Assembly (NCBI GenBank): GCA_022563215.1
Contig: JADFNT010000068.1
Location: forward strand, 1 to 7,874
Reading direction: 5' to 3'
DNA from: Pseudomonadota bacterium
GTDB taxonomy: Bacteria > Pseudomonadota > Alphaproteobacteria > Rhodospirillales > Casp-alpha2
Length of the DNA stretch: 7,874 bases
In this document: piece by piece, positions 1 through 5,251 of the stretch
How the letters are laid out: each line of letters starts with the position of its first letter
Position numbering within the stretch: the first letter of the stretch is position 1
Notes under the pieces: model-generated
Database searches by the model: none
Told to the model about the DNA's origin: nothing
Seen by the model: only the letters and a program-made list of their open reading frames with translations
Program-made: the position numbers and the translations under genes

Positions 1-486
1 GATCGCGCGCAGCAGCTCGGAGGTCATGTAAACCGGATGGGGGCTGGTGAAGCGGATGCGTTCCAGCCCATCGATGTCGTTCAACAGCCAGATCAGGTCG
101 GCCAGGGCGTAAACGCGGCTGCCCTCGGCGTCGTCGGCGTAGTAGTGGGCCTTGTAGGCGTCCACCGTCTGGCCCAGGAGCATGATTTCCTTGGTCCCTG
201 TTTGAGCCAGGGCGCGCGCTTCCCCCAGGATTTCGGCGACGGGCCGGCTGCGCTCGGGCCCGCGGGTGCTGGGCACGATGCAGAACGTGCAGCCGAAGTC
301 ACACCCCAGGATGATGGGAATGAACGCTTTCAACTGCCCCTGCGGCGCCGGGCTGATGTCGGGCGCCGTCTTCGGCCGCGCCGCCGGCGCTTCGGCGGCC
401 CGATCCGCAAAATAGGTTGCGGCGGCGGGGGTGGGGTGTACGGAAGCCGTTCCTTTCCTTACGCCCCGTCGTCCGCCCCGCTGACT
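1..486 (-). pseudogene. MiaB/MtaB-type radical-SAM tRNA methylthiotransferase, N-terminally truncated, runs off left edge
   Basis: The minus frame with codons ending at position 1 encodes the start of a radical-SAM methylthiotransferase core. It contains AFIPIILGCDFGCTFC, whose CxxxCxxC cysteines bind the SAM-cleaving 4Fe-4S cluster, then VPSTRGPERSRP, then LLGQTVDAY and IRFTSPHPVYMTSELLRAI up to the window edge. This family adds a methylthio group to modified adenosine 37 of tRNAs. The family's N-terminal UPF0004 domain, about 130 residues with its own cluster cysteines, is absent. Upstream of the core is only a short Ala/Pro-rich stretch, then an in-frame stop at 487-489. No ATG or GTG precedes the core in frame, and the other two minus frames show no UPF0004-like sequence. 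The gene is therefore 5'-truncated, rearranged, or joined at an assembly break. The LLGQTVDAY and SPHP wording is not what I expect of a typical alphaproteobacterial MiaB (LLGQNVNAY), so foreign origin is possible. The family call is secure; pseudogene status is likely. Confidence 0.75.
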
Positions 487-576
487 TCACAAATACGTCA
501 ATCACCTGTGACACACTTAGAATTGTTCAAGCGTGTTTGGCAAAAATCTCCTTGAAATGACACTCTTTGGTGAAGC

Positions 577-592
577 GGCGCAACCGTGCGCC
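577..592 (+). other. Small hairpin in the leader of the small exported protein gene
   Basis: GGCGCA and TGCGCC form a perfect 6-bp stem around a four-base loop, 40 bp before the start codon at 633. No T-run follows, so it is not an intrinsic terminator. It could be a leader structure or chance in GC-rich DNA. Confidence 0.25.
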
Positions 593-632
593 AAGAACCA
601 ATTTCGAAAACAAACCGAAGGAGAATTCGGTC

Positions 633-836
633 ATGGTTTTTCGCCAAATTGCCGTGGCGATCGCCCTTTGCGCGATGCTCCCCCTCGCTGCTTACGCGAT
701 GCTTTCCCTCGCTGGCGCGACGGCCAACGTGCCTGCCCTCGATGTTGGTATCGACGATTGGCGCAAGGAGAGCAGCCCGGCCTACAGTTTCGATCCTGAC
801 GTCATCATCCTGATGGAAGAAGGTATCGTACCTTGA
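633..836 (+). CDS. Small exported protein of unknown function (67 aa)
   Basis: I do not recognise the family. The ATG at 633 is preceded by a strong ribosome binding site (AAGGAG at 618-623, 9 nt away). The open frame continues 66 nt upstream of this, but the ribosome binding site and the immediate hydrophobic segment favour 633. Residues 1-31 look like a Sec signal peptide: MVFRQ, then a hydrophobic core rich in Ala and Leu, with possible signal peptidase I sites after AAYA or after AGATA. No lipobox is evident, since the only cysteine sits inside the core. The mature part would be only about 36-45 residues, acidic, with DVGIDDW and a hydrophobic VIILMEEGIV near the end. It is convergent with the crotonase gene (45 bp between stops). 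It is probably a short periplasmic or membrane-associated protein; being real rests on the ribosome binding site plus the signal peptide. Confidence 0.6.
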   Translation: MVFRQIAVAIALCAMLPLAAYAMLSLAGATANVPALDVGIDDWRKESSPAYSFDPDVIILMEEGIVP

Positions 837-881
837 CGGTGGAAACCGTATCGGCCCCCGGGCTTACTAAGGAAGGAGCCC

Positions 882-1676
882 TCAGCGGCCCTTGAAGTCA
901 GGCTTGCGCTTTTCCATGAACGCCTTGCGGCCTTCCTTGTAGTCGTCGGACGCGAAGCAGTCGTCGACGACCTTCTGGCACAGGTCCAGGTCGCGCTTGT
1001 CCGGGTCCTTGACCGCCTCGCGGACCACCGTTTTCGCCGCCAGCACCGTCAGCGGCGCGTTTTCGGCGATGGTGCGGGCATAGTCGTCGACGAAAGCCGC
1101 CAACTCTTCCGGCGCCACGACCCGGTTGACGAGCCCCATGGCGAACGCCTCTTCGGCGTCGAACTGGCGCGCCGTGAACAGGATCTCCATGGCCGCCGAC
1201 GGGCCGACGACGTCGATCAGGTATTTGAGTCCGTTCAGCTTGTAGCCCAGGCCCAGCTTGGCGGCCGGGATGCCGAAACGGGAATCTTCCGCGGCGATGC
1301 GGAGGTCGCAGCACATGGCGACGCCGAGCCCGCCGCCGATGCAAAAGCCGTCGATCCTGGCGATCAGCGGCTTCCTGGCGCCGACCAGGGCGTTGGTGGC
1401 CTCGGCCACGGCGTGGTCGTAGACGGCGATGGCGTCTTCGGACGAGCGCTGCTTCTCGAACTGCGAGATATCGGCGCCGGCCGAGAACGCCTTGCCGCCG
1501 GCGCCGGCGAGCACGATCACCCTGACCGCGTCGTCTTGGGCGAAATCATCGAGGACCACGGGCAGGCCCTGCCACATCTCGTAGGTGAGCGCGTTGCGCT
1601 TGGCCTGGTTGTCGAAGGTGATGCGGCCGACGCCGTCCTTCTTGTCGACGATAAGCTGGTCGGTGACGGAAACCAT
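882..1676 (-). CDS. Crotonase/enoyl-CoA hydratase-superfamily protein lacking both catalytic glutamates
   Basis: The 264-residue product has the usual length of a crotonase-fold acyl-CoA enzyme. Seen in order: a beta-rich start (VGRITFDNQAKRNAL), AGGKAFSAGADISQF at about 58-73 for the CoA pocket and first oxyanion-hole amide, IDGFCIGGGLGVAMCCDLR at about 108-126 for the second oxyanion-hole region, and a C-terminal EGRKAFMEKRKPDF helix typical of the family. In classical 2-enoyl-CoA hydratases two glutamates activate water (rat Glu144 in GGGCE, Glu164 in QPE). Here the aligned positions are Gly118 (GGGLG) and Ala138 (IPAAK). Ordinary hydratase chemistry is thus doubtful; isomerase, thioester or other CoA roles are open. 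The ATG at 1676 is chosen over an upstream in-frame start (1757) because GGGGAGG at 1681-1687 lies just before it and crotonases begin here. It is divergent from the MFS gene. Confidence 0.9.
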   Translation of the reverse strand: MVSVTDQLIVDKKDGVGRITFDNQAKRNALTYEMWQGLPVVLDDFAQDDAVRVIVLAGAGGKAFSAGADISQFEKQRSSEDAIAVYDHAVAEATNALVGARKPLIARIDGFCIGGGLGVAMCCDLRIAAEDSRFGIPAAKLGLGYKLNGLKYLIDVVGPSAAMEILFTARQFDAEEAFAMGLVNRVVAPEELAAFVDDYARTIAENAPLTVLAAKTVVREAVKDPDKRDLDLCQKVVDDCFASDDYKEGRKAFMEKRKPDFKGR

Positions 1677-1680
1677 TAAG

Positions 1681-1687
1681 CCTCCCC
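1681..1687 (-). promoter_or_regulatory. Ribosome binding site fixing the crotonase start
   Basis: On the minus strand this reads GGGGAGG, four bases before the ATG at 1676. It decides against the longer in-frame start at 1757, which would add 27 residues unlike any crotonase N-terminus. Confidence 0.75.
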
Positions 1688-1784
1688 AGGGATTATTCGT
1701 TGGGTCATTGGTTGGTTTTTGCGGCCGCATTGTTGCCGGTAAAACCGATCCAGGCAAACAGATTATCGGCTGAATATCCCCTGG

Positions 1785-1828
1785 GCCCGGCGCTTGTTAA
1801 ACCCTTGCCCGGCGCTTGTTAAACCCTT
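1785..1828. repeat. Perfect 22-bp tandem duplication upstream of the MFS gene
   Basis: Two exact head-to-tail copies (1785-1806 and 1807-1828), each beginning GCCCGGCGC and ending TTGTTAAACCCTT, lie in the divergent intergenic region, 45 bp before the TTG start of the transporter gene. Each copy carries a TTGTTA box that could serve as a -35 element, but no matching -10 at normal spacing was convincing. It may be a duplicated operator or half of a promoter, or a replication-slippage product. Confidence 0.8.
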
Positions 1829-1858
1829 GAAAAAGCGATAAATTCAAGCCCCTTGAGC

Positions 1859-1863
1859 GGAGG
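1859..1863 (+). promoter_or_regulatory. Ribosome binding site for the TTG-started MFS gene
   Basis: GGAGG lies 9 nt before TTG at 1873. The first in-frame ATG downstream falls inside transmembrane helix 2, so the TTG is the only start that leaves the first helix intact. Confidence 0.7.
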
Positions 1864-1872
1864 ACCCTCCCA

Positions 1873-3090
1873 TTGATCGCCGCCATCGAACGCCTGACGG
1901 GCCTGGAATGGAAAGGCCAGGGCACCGTCTTCCTGGTCGCCTCGGGCCACGGCGGCACCCATTGGATCGCCGCCACGTTCTACCTGCTTTTGCCGTTCAT
2001 CACCCGCGATCTGGGGCTCACCTATGCCGAGGCCGGGATGCTGGTGGCGGTGTTCCACCTCAGCGCCTTCGCCGCCAATTTCGGCAGCGGCCTGGTCGTC
2101 GACGTCACCGGCAGGCGCGTCGTCTATCAGGTTGCGTCCCTGGCCATCGGCGCCGCGGCCCTGCTCGGGATCGGCGGCGCCCAAGGCTTGCCGTGGCTGT
2201 TCCCGATGGTGGTGCTGATCGGCGCCACCAACAACCTCTGGCACCCGCCGGCGATCTCGTTCCTGTCGGAGCATTTCCCCAGGCAACGGGGCTACGCGCT
2301 GTCCATCCATGCCTTGGGCGCCAATGTCGGCGACGCCCTGGCGCCGCTGGCGGCCGGCGCCTTGCTGGTGTGGCTGAGCTGGCGCGGGACGGCGTCGGTC
2401 AGCGCCCTGCCGGTGTTCGCGCTGGCGGCGTGGATCGCCTTCGCGCTGGCGCCCAGGGACCGCCAAGGCCAACGCCGCGACGCCGCCGGGTCGGGGTTGG
2501 CCGAATATTGGCGAGACGTCAAGGGGCTGCTCGCCAACCGGCTCATCCTGCATCTGTCGCTGCTGGCCGGGTTCAGGACCATGGCGCAGATGGGGTTGAT
2601 GGTGTTTTTGCCCCTATACCTGGCCGACGTGGCGGGGATGGGGCCGTTGATGATGGGGGTGACGGTGATGGCGTTGCAGGTCGGCGGCATCGTCGCCTCG
2701 CCGATCGCCGGCGCGTGGTCGGACCGCATCGGCCGGCGGCCGGTGGTGCTGGCCGGGCTGTCGGCCTCCACGGTGTTGATCGCCGTGTTGACCGTCATCC
2801 AGGACGACGTTGTTTTCATCGCCGGGGTGTCGGTGCTGGGGTTCGTCATGTATGCCGCCCGGCCGGTGATCCATAGCTGGATGATGGACCTGGCACCGGC
2901 GAAAGTCGCCGCCAGCGCCACCAGCGTCATGTTCGGGGTCCAGGCCCTGTTCGTCGCCATCATGGTCACCGTCGGCGGCGCCGCCGCCGATAAGTGGGGG
3001 CTCGGCGTGGTGTTTTACCTGTTGGCGGCCTCGATGCTGGTCGCCAACGTCCTCGTCTACCTGATGCCCCGTCACAGGCCGGGGAAATAG
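1873..3090 (+). CDS. MFS transporter, fosmidomycin-resistance (Fsr)-like
   Basis: The 405-residue inner-membrane carrier has about 12 hydrophobic helices in two halves separated by a cytoplasmic loop around residues 194-222 (RDRQGQRRD...). MFS motif A appears in both halves: GSGLVVDVTGRR at 71-82 and GAWSDRIGRRP at 280-290. The segment NNLWHPPAISFLSEHFP (120-136), followed by RGYALSIHALGANVGDALAP, resembles the Fsr-type branch, in which His-Pro after helix 4 is typical. The substrate cannot be read from sequence; drug or small-metabolite efflux is the usual guess. Translation starts at TTG with GGAGG 9 nt upstream. The stop codon TAG (3088-3090) lies inside the left arm of a 28-bp inverted repeat, so the last two residues and stop come from that element and the native C-terminus may have been altered. 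It is divergent from the crotonase gene, with a 22-bp duplication between them. Confidence 0.9.
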   Translation: MIAAIERLTGLEWKGQGTVFLVASGHGGTHWIAATFYLLLPFITRDLGLTYAEAGMLVAVFHLSAFAANFGSGLVVDVTGRRVVYQVASLAIGAAALLGIGGAQGLPWLFPMVVLIGATNNLWHPPAISFLSEHFPRQRGYALSIHALGANVGDALAPLAAGALLVWLSWRGTASVSALPVFALAAWIAFALAPRDRQGQRRDAAGSGLAEYWRDVKGLLANRLILHLSLLAGFRTMAQMGLMVFLPLYLADVAGMGPLMMGVTVMALQVGGIVASPIAGAWSDRIGRRPVVLAGLSASTVLIAVLTVIQDDVVFIAGVSVLGFVMYAARPVIHSWMMDLAPAKVAASATSVMFGVQALFVAIMVTVGGAAADKWGLGVVFYLLAASMLVANVLVYLMPRHRPGK

Positions 3091-3170
3091 GGGGACAGTT
3101 TACTTAATTCCTTCTGCTCCAGTTCATCCCCACTCGATGTCCGAATTAAGTAAACTGTCCCCCTATTTCC
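3083..3170. repeat. Perfect 28-bp inverted repeat (REP/RAYT-like palindromic element)
   Basis: Arms 3083-3110 and 3143-3170 are exact reverse complements over 28 bp, around a 32-nt spacer (3111-3142). Each arm contains AAATAGGGGGACAG and TTTACTTAATTC (or their complements). From memory, GGGGACAG...CTGTCCCC palindromes of this kind recur in many proteobacterial genomes near single-domain Y1 (IS200-like, REP-associated) transposases; no such transposase is in this window, so mobilisation would be in trans. As RNA it would fold into a very long stem with no T-run after it. It could still slow or end transcription between the convergent MFS and island genes. The left arm overlaps the MFS stop codon. 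Confidence 0.85.
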
Positions 3171-3185
3171 GCCCTTTCCGCTATG

Positions 3186-3249
3186 GGTCAGGACCGGACT
3201 TTGAAGCCTGCCCGAAAATGTTCTGCTTTGCGGAGTAGAGCAGACATTC
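3186..3249 (+). repeat. Dispersed intergenic repeat, left copy flanking the PIN/HEPN island
   Basis: This stretch aligns in direct orientation with 5082-5146. Over 3211-3249 versus 5108-5146 I count 32 of 39 identical positions without gaps (shared CCCGAAAATG, TCTGCT, GTAG and CATTC blocks). Weaker similarity extends 25 bp further left with a one-base gap. The two copies bracket the AT-rich two-gene island. Confidence 0.65.
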
Positions 3250-3267
3250 CCACCCTGAATGTCTGCT
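3239..3267. repeat. Palindrome AGCAGACATTC / GAATGTCTGCT
   Basis: Perfect 11-bp arms (3239-3249, 3257-3267) around a 7-nt loop, overlapping the right end of the left flanking repeat. The matching arm is not clearly preserved in the right copy. It could be the core of a dispersed palindromic repeat family; neither strand shows the U-tract expected of an intrinsic terminator. Confidence 0.65.
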
Positions 3268-3307
3268 TAGCGTCTAATAGCGGAAGTGTTGCCAGCTAAG
3301 TTCGTCC

Positions 3308-3331
3308 GTCCGCTAATAGCCATAAGCGGAC
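3308..3331. repeat. Palindrome GTCCGCT / AGCGGAC
   Basis: Perfect 7-bp arms around a 10-nt loop. The motif CTAATAGC inside it also occurs at 3274-3281, so 3239-3331 is a cluster of related GCGGA/CTAATAGC palindromic units. With the 28-bp inverted repeat, these account for most of the gene-free stretch 3091-3400; the remaining 3332-3400 is AT-rich and shows nothing recognisable. Confidence 0.5.
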
Positions 3332-3400
3332 ATGAATTTTCATAAAGCTAATTTAAACGATGGACTAATTCTCGGGGAGTAGTTCAAGGCAACCACAAAA

Positions 3401-3991
3401 CTACGGGCTTTTTCCTGGAATATCTATGTACCCCGGTTCTTCTTGTAATTGCGCTAATTTCTTAATTAATAGGTTCGAGAAATCCCTAAATTCCATTATT
3501 TCACCTAATGTGAGAACGTTAGGCTCATGAGAGTGTACGCTGGCATTTCTGATGTTACGCAACTTTCTGTACAGCTTGACTTCACTGTCGGTAAGCCTCC
3601 CCATATTTCCAAGATGTTCTACAACACGGGCTGGCGTGGTAAATCGCATAAGTCCATTATGTTGAATAAATTTCACGAGTTTTGTTTCGAGCTCGCGCCA
3701 AATCTCAATGACCGCAAGGGCCGGGTCAATCTGAGCGAGTTGAAAAATCTTATCAGCCAAATATTCTTCTACATAAGACTCCGAAACGTCTACGATTTTG
3801 AGTTTGTCTGCCGCCTCTCTCGCCTCGGCGAACTCCTCGTGAAGCGTAACCTCAAAATCCTTGTAGCGAATTGACTTCACGAAGCCGCGCAGAATGGGTA
3901 GGCGCTTGAAGACGACCATTAACGCGATGAGCGTGGTGCCGGGCCACGCGAGATCGCGGATAAGGCCTGATACGAAGGTTAAGAAGTCCAC
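3401..3991 (-). CDS. Membrane-anchored HEPN-like protein with R-x4-H motif
   Basis: The 196-residue product begins with one hydrophobic segment (about 15-36, AWPGTTLIALMVVF) followed by a positively charged stretch (KRLPILRGFVKSIR), which suggests an N-terminal membrane anchor with the rest in the cytoplasm. Next come a charged helical linker (about 44-75) and an all-helical domain from about 76 to 182. That domain contains LRNIRNASVH: Arg148-x4-His153 matches the catalytic motif of HEPN ribonucleases, and the RN..H wording is typical of DUF4145/HEPN-like helical bundles. HEPN proteins are frequent in toxin-antitoxin and abortive-infection systems. The start is GTG at 3991 with only a weak G-rich ribosome binding site; no ATG, GTG or TTG precedes it in frame. 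It lies 41 bp behind the PIN-like gene on the same strand, so co-transcription is likely. Base composition is intermediate, roughly 45% GC by eye. Real gene: confident. HEPN assignment: moderate. Confidence 0.75.
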   Translation of the reverse strand: MDFLTFVSGLIRDLAWPGTTLIALMVVFKRLPILRGFVKSIRYKDFEVTLHEEFAEAREAADKLKIVDVSESYVEEYLADKIFQLAQIDPALAVIEIWRELETKLVKFIQHNGLMRFTTPARVVEHLGNMGRLTDSEVKLYRKLRNIRNASVHSHEPNVLTLGEIMEFRDFSNLLIKKLAQLQEEPGYIDIPGKSP

Positions 3992-4032
3992 CTTTACCCC
4001 ATCTTCCGGAAAATAATTGATTATAAGTGTGG

Positions 4033-4980
4033 TTAAGTCGTTAGGTAAGGGGACATTCCAATTTCCAATTTCGACACATGAATGATCTTATTACGATACC
4101 GGCTTTCCATGCTCCCTAAATTACTAAATCCGTCGTCACCTGTTACTATCCAGTCCACATACGGAGCGTAAATCATATGATAGCAATCGAGTAGTAGCCC
4201 TCTATTGGTGTTTCCGAGTTTGACTTGGTTGTAGGCCATAATGGCCACCTCTAAAAGTGGACCTCTCTTAAATAATTCTGAATAGTTTTCGAAAACATAA
4301 GTTAGTATTTTGGTGGGGTCTTCAATAGGAACCCCTTCATCCCCTAAAAATTTAACCATTACATTGCTATCCAAATCCAATCTTAGAACGAAGAAAAGCA
4401 TGGCAAAAAGTACAACCAGCTTGTTCAACATTTCTTCATCGTATTTGGTGGAATTGGGCAGGAAGCCATCAGTCCGCAAGCACTCAAAATAGACCGTTAA
4501 CACTTCAGATATATTGTATAAATATCCGTCTTTAGTTTGTTCAATTGTGCCTTTAATTATTGATGGGAGATTATTTGATATATTTCGGATCATTTCAGTT
4601 TTTTTTATAAGTTTCGACTTATTGTATTCAAAATTGACCGAGTTATCTTTGGTCATTTTTGACCAAATTTTTCCAATATTCAGTTCCGTATATATATCGT
4701 AATTAATCTTATTCTCCGGATAGGCGTTTCTTAAATACCGAATAATCAACTCTGTTGGGGTTGCCAGTAGCTTTTCTGAAAACAGATTTTGAGCAGAAAA
4801 CAACAAGAAATCCGAGTGGAAATTATCACTTGTGAGCATTATCTCCCACAAAGTAATAGGAGAAACATACAGAGTTCTACCCCTCAACTCTTGCAACTCA
4901 CGGGTATTTAAGAACGATTTAAAATCGAATGAGTTGACTAGGTGATTGAAGCCAGATGTTTCAAAATACCAATTACTCAA
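4033..4980 (-). CDS. PIN-like domain protein, putative ribonuclease (315 aa)
   Basis: N-terminal WYFETSGFNHL followed by YVSPITLWEI (about 38-47) resembles strand 1 and helix 2 of PIN nucleases (usual form yhDtS...vS.itl.Ei). Near the end, LLLDCYHMIYAPYVDWIVTGDD (262-283) matches the usual PIN finish, D.yh..yA.yvD.fvT.D. Candidate metal ligands are Glu7 (in place of the usual Asp), Glu46, Asp265 and Asp282/Asp283. PIN domains are about 130 residues; here the two halves are separated by about 200 residues of helical, partly charged sequence, with a hydrophobic stretch at 188-202 (LVVLFAMLFFVLR). This may be a large insertion or a separate helical domain. The TTG start is supported by AGGAG 6 nt upstream and by the immediate PIN-like strand. 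It is the first gene of the pair with the HEPN-like gene. AT-rich codon use, unlike its neighbours, suggests acquisition by transfer. PIN assignment is from motifs only. Confidence 0.7.
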   Translation of the reverse strand: MSNWYFETSGFNHLVNSFDFKSFLNTRELQELRGRTLYVSPITLWEIMLTSDNFHSDFLLFSAQNLFSEKLLATPTELIIRYLRNAYPENKINYDIYTELNIGKIWSKMTKDNSVNFEYNKSKLIKKTEMIRNISNNLPSIIKGTIEQTKDGYLYNISEVLTVYFECLRTDGFLPNSTKYDEEMLNKLVVLFAMLFFVLRLDLDSNVMVKFLGDEGVPIEDPTKILTYVFENYSELFKRGPLLEVAIMAYNQVKLGNTNRGLLLDCYHMIYAPYVDWIVTGDDGFSNLGSMESRYRNKIIHVSKLEIGMSPYLTT

Positions 4981-4986
4981 TTCTCT

Positions 4987-4991
4987 CTCCT
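4987..4991 (-). promoter_or_regulatory. Ribosome binding site for the TTG-started PIN-like gene
   Basis: Minus strand AGGAG, 6 nt before TTG at 4980. There is no closer ATG or GTG, and the next in-frame Met (residue 48) lies after the first PIN motifs. Confidence 0.7.
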
Positions 4992-5081
4992 AGAGCTAAA
5001 ATATAACCCACTGGTCGGAATAAGCCCATATCCACATTGCCTTGGATAGTACGGGTGGCCTCCACTCGGACTTCCGCTTCG

Positions 5082-5146
5082 GCTCACAATCGGACCTAAA
5101 TGCCAGCCCCGAAAATGGTCTGCTCTGGGGGGTAGTGCGGGCATTC
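5082..5146 (+). repeat. Dispersed intergenic repeat, right copy flanking the PIN/HEPN island
   Basis: Direct-orientation partner of 3186-3249. The best-conserved part is 5108-5146, from CCCGAAAATG through GCATTC. Together the copies bracket the AT-rich gene pair, as expected if the island inserted into, or was bounded by, members of a repeat family. Confidence 0.65.
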
Positions 5147-5148
5147 GA

Positions 5149-5172
5149 AAAACCGGCCCACTACTCGGTTTT
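5149..5172. other. Stem-loop AAAACCG / CGGTTTT with flanking A/T tracts
   Basis: A 7-bp perfect stem with a 10-nt loop. It ends in TTTT on the plus strand and TTTTT on the minus strand, superficially like a bidirectional terminator. No gene ends into it from either side, and only three GC pairs are present, so a terminator role is weak. It may mark the end of the right-hand repeat. Confidence 0.3.
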
Positions 5173-5251
5173 ATGTACCGTATTTGTTCTTAACTTCGCT
5201 TGATAATTATGCTTTTATTCAGTTATCAGGAACAAAGTAAGGAAAAAGCCC

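Larger units (their letters stand above)
3401..4991 (-). other. AT-rich accessory island: PIN-like plus membrane HEPN-like two-gene module
   Basis: The two genes are adjacent, co-directional and AT-richer than every neighbour; the PIN-like gene is about 35-40% GC by eye, against well over 60% outside. The block lies between two related direct repeats (3186-3249, 5082-5146), and a 28-bp inverted repeat sits at the left. No integrase or transposase is present. Acquisition by transfer is inferred from composition and repeats. A defence or toxin role is inferred from the two nuclease-type folds. Confidence 0.5.

Noticed and set aside
37..555. Plus-strand open frame opposite the MiaB-type core
   Set aside because: The minus frame carries the CxxxCxxC radical-SAM signature; the plus translation resembles no family and is a shadow.
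526..556. TTCAAG...CTTGAA inverted repeat before the small exported protein gene as an operator
   Set aside because: Six-base arms 19 bp apart occur easily by chance and no promoter boxes lie around them.
864..888. GGGCT...AGCCC stem between the small exported protein gene and the crotonase gene as a terminator
   Set aside because: Only five pairs, a long loop and no T-run on either strand.
1819..2553. Long minus-strand open frame opposite the MFS gene
   Set aside because: Low-complexity Gly/Arg/Gln/Asp-rich antisense translation, no motifs; the plus strand has two MFS motif A copies and membrane helices.
3527..3874. Plus-strand open frame of 115 codons opposite the HEPN-like gene
   Set aside because: Shadow of the minus-strand gene; no ribosome binding site and no recognisable motif, while the minus frame shows a coherent membrane segment and R-x4-H domain.
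3083..5160. CRISPR-like array because of many repeats near nuclease-like genes
   Set aside because: The repeats are two diverged direct copies 1.9 kb apart and unrelated palindromes; there are no regularly spaced units or spacers.
5202..5207. GATAAT as a -10 box for the terminase-like gene
   Set aside because: No -35-like hexamer at 16-18 bp upstream; the nearest TTGTTC gives a 12-bp spacer.
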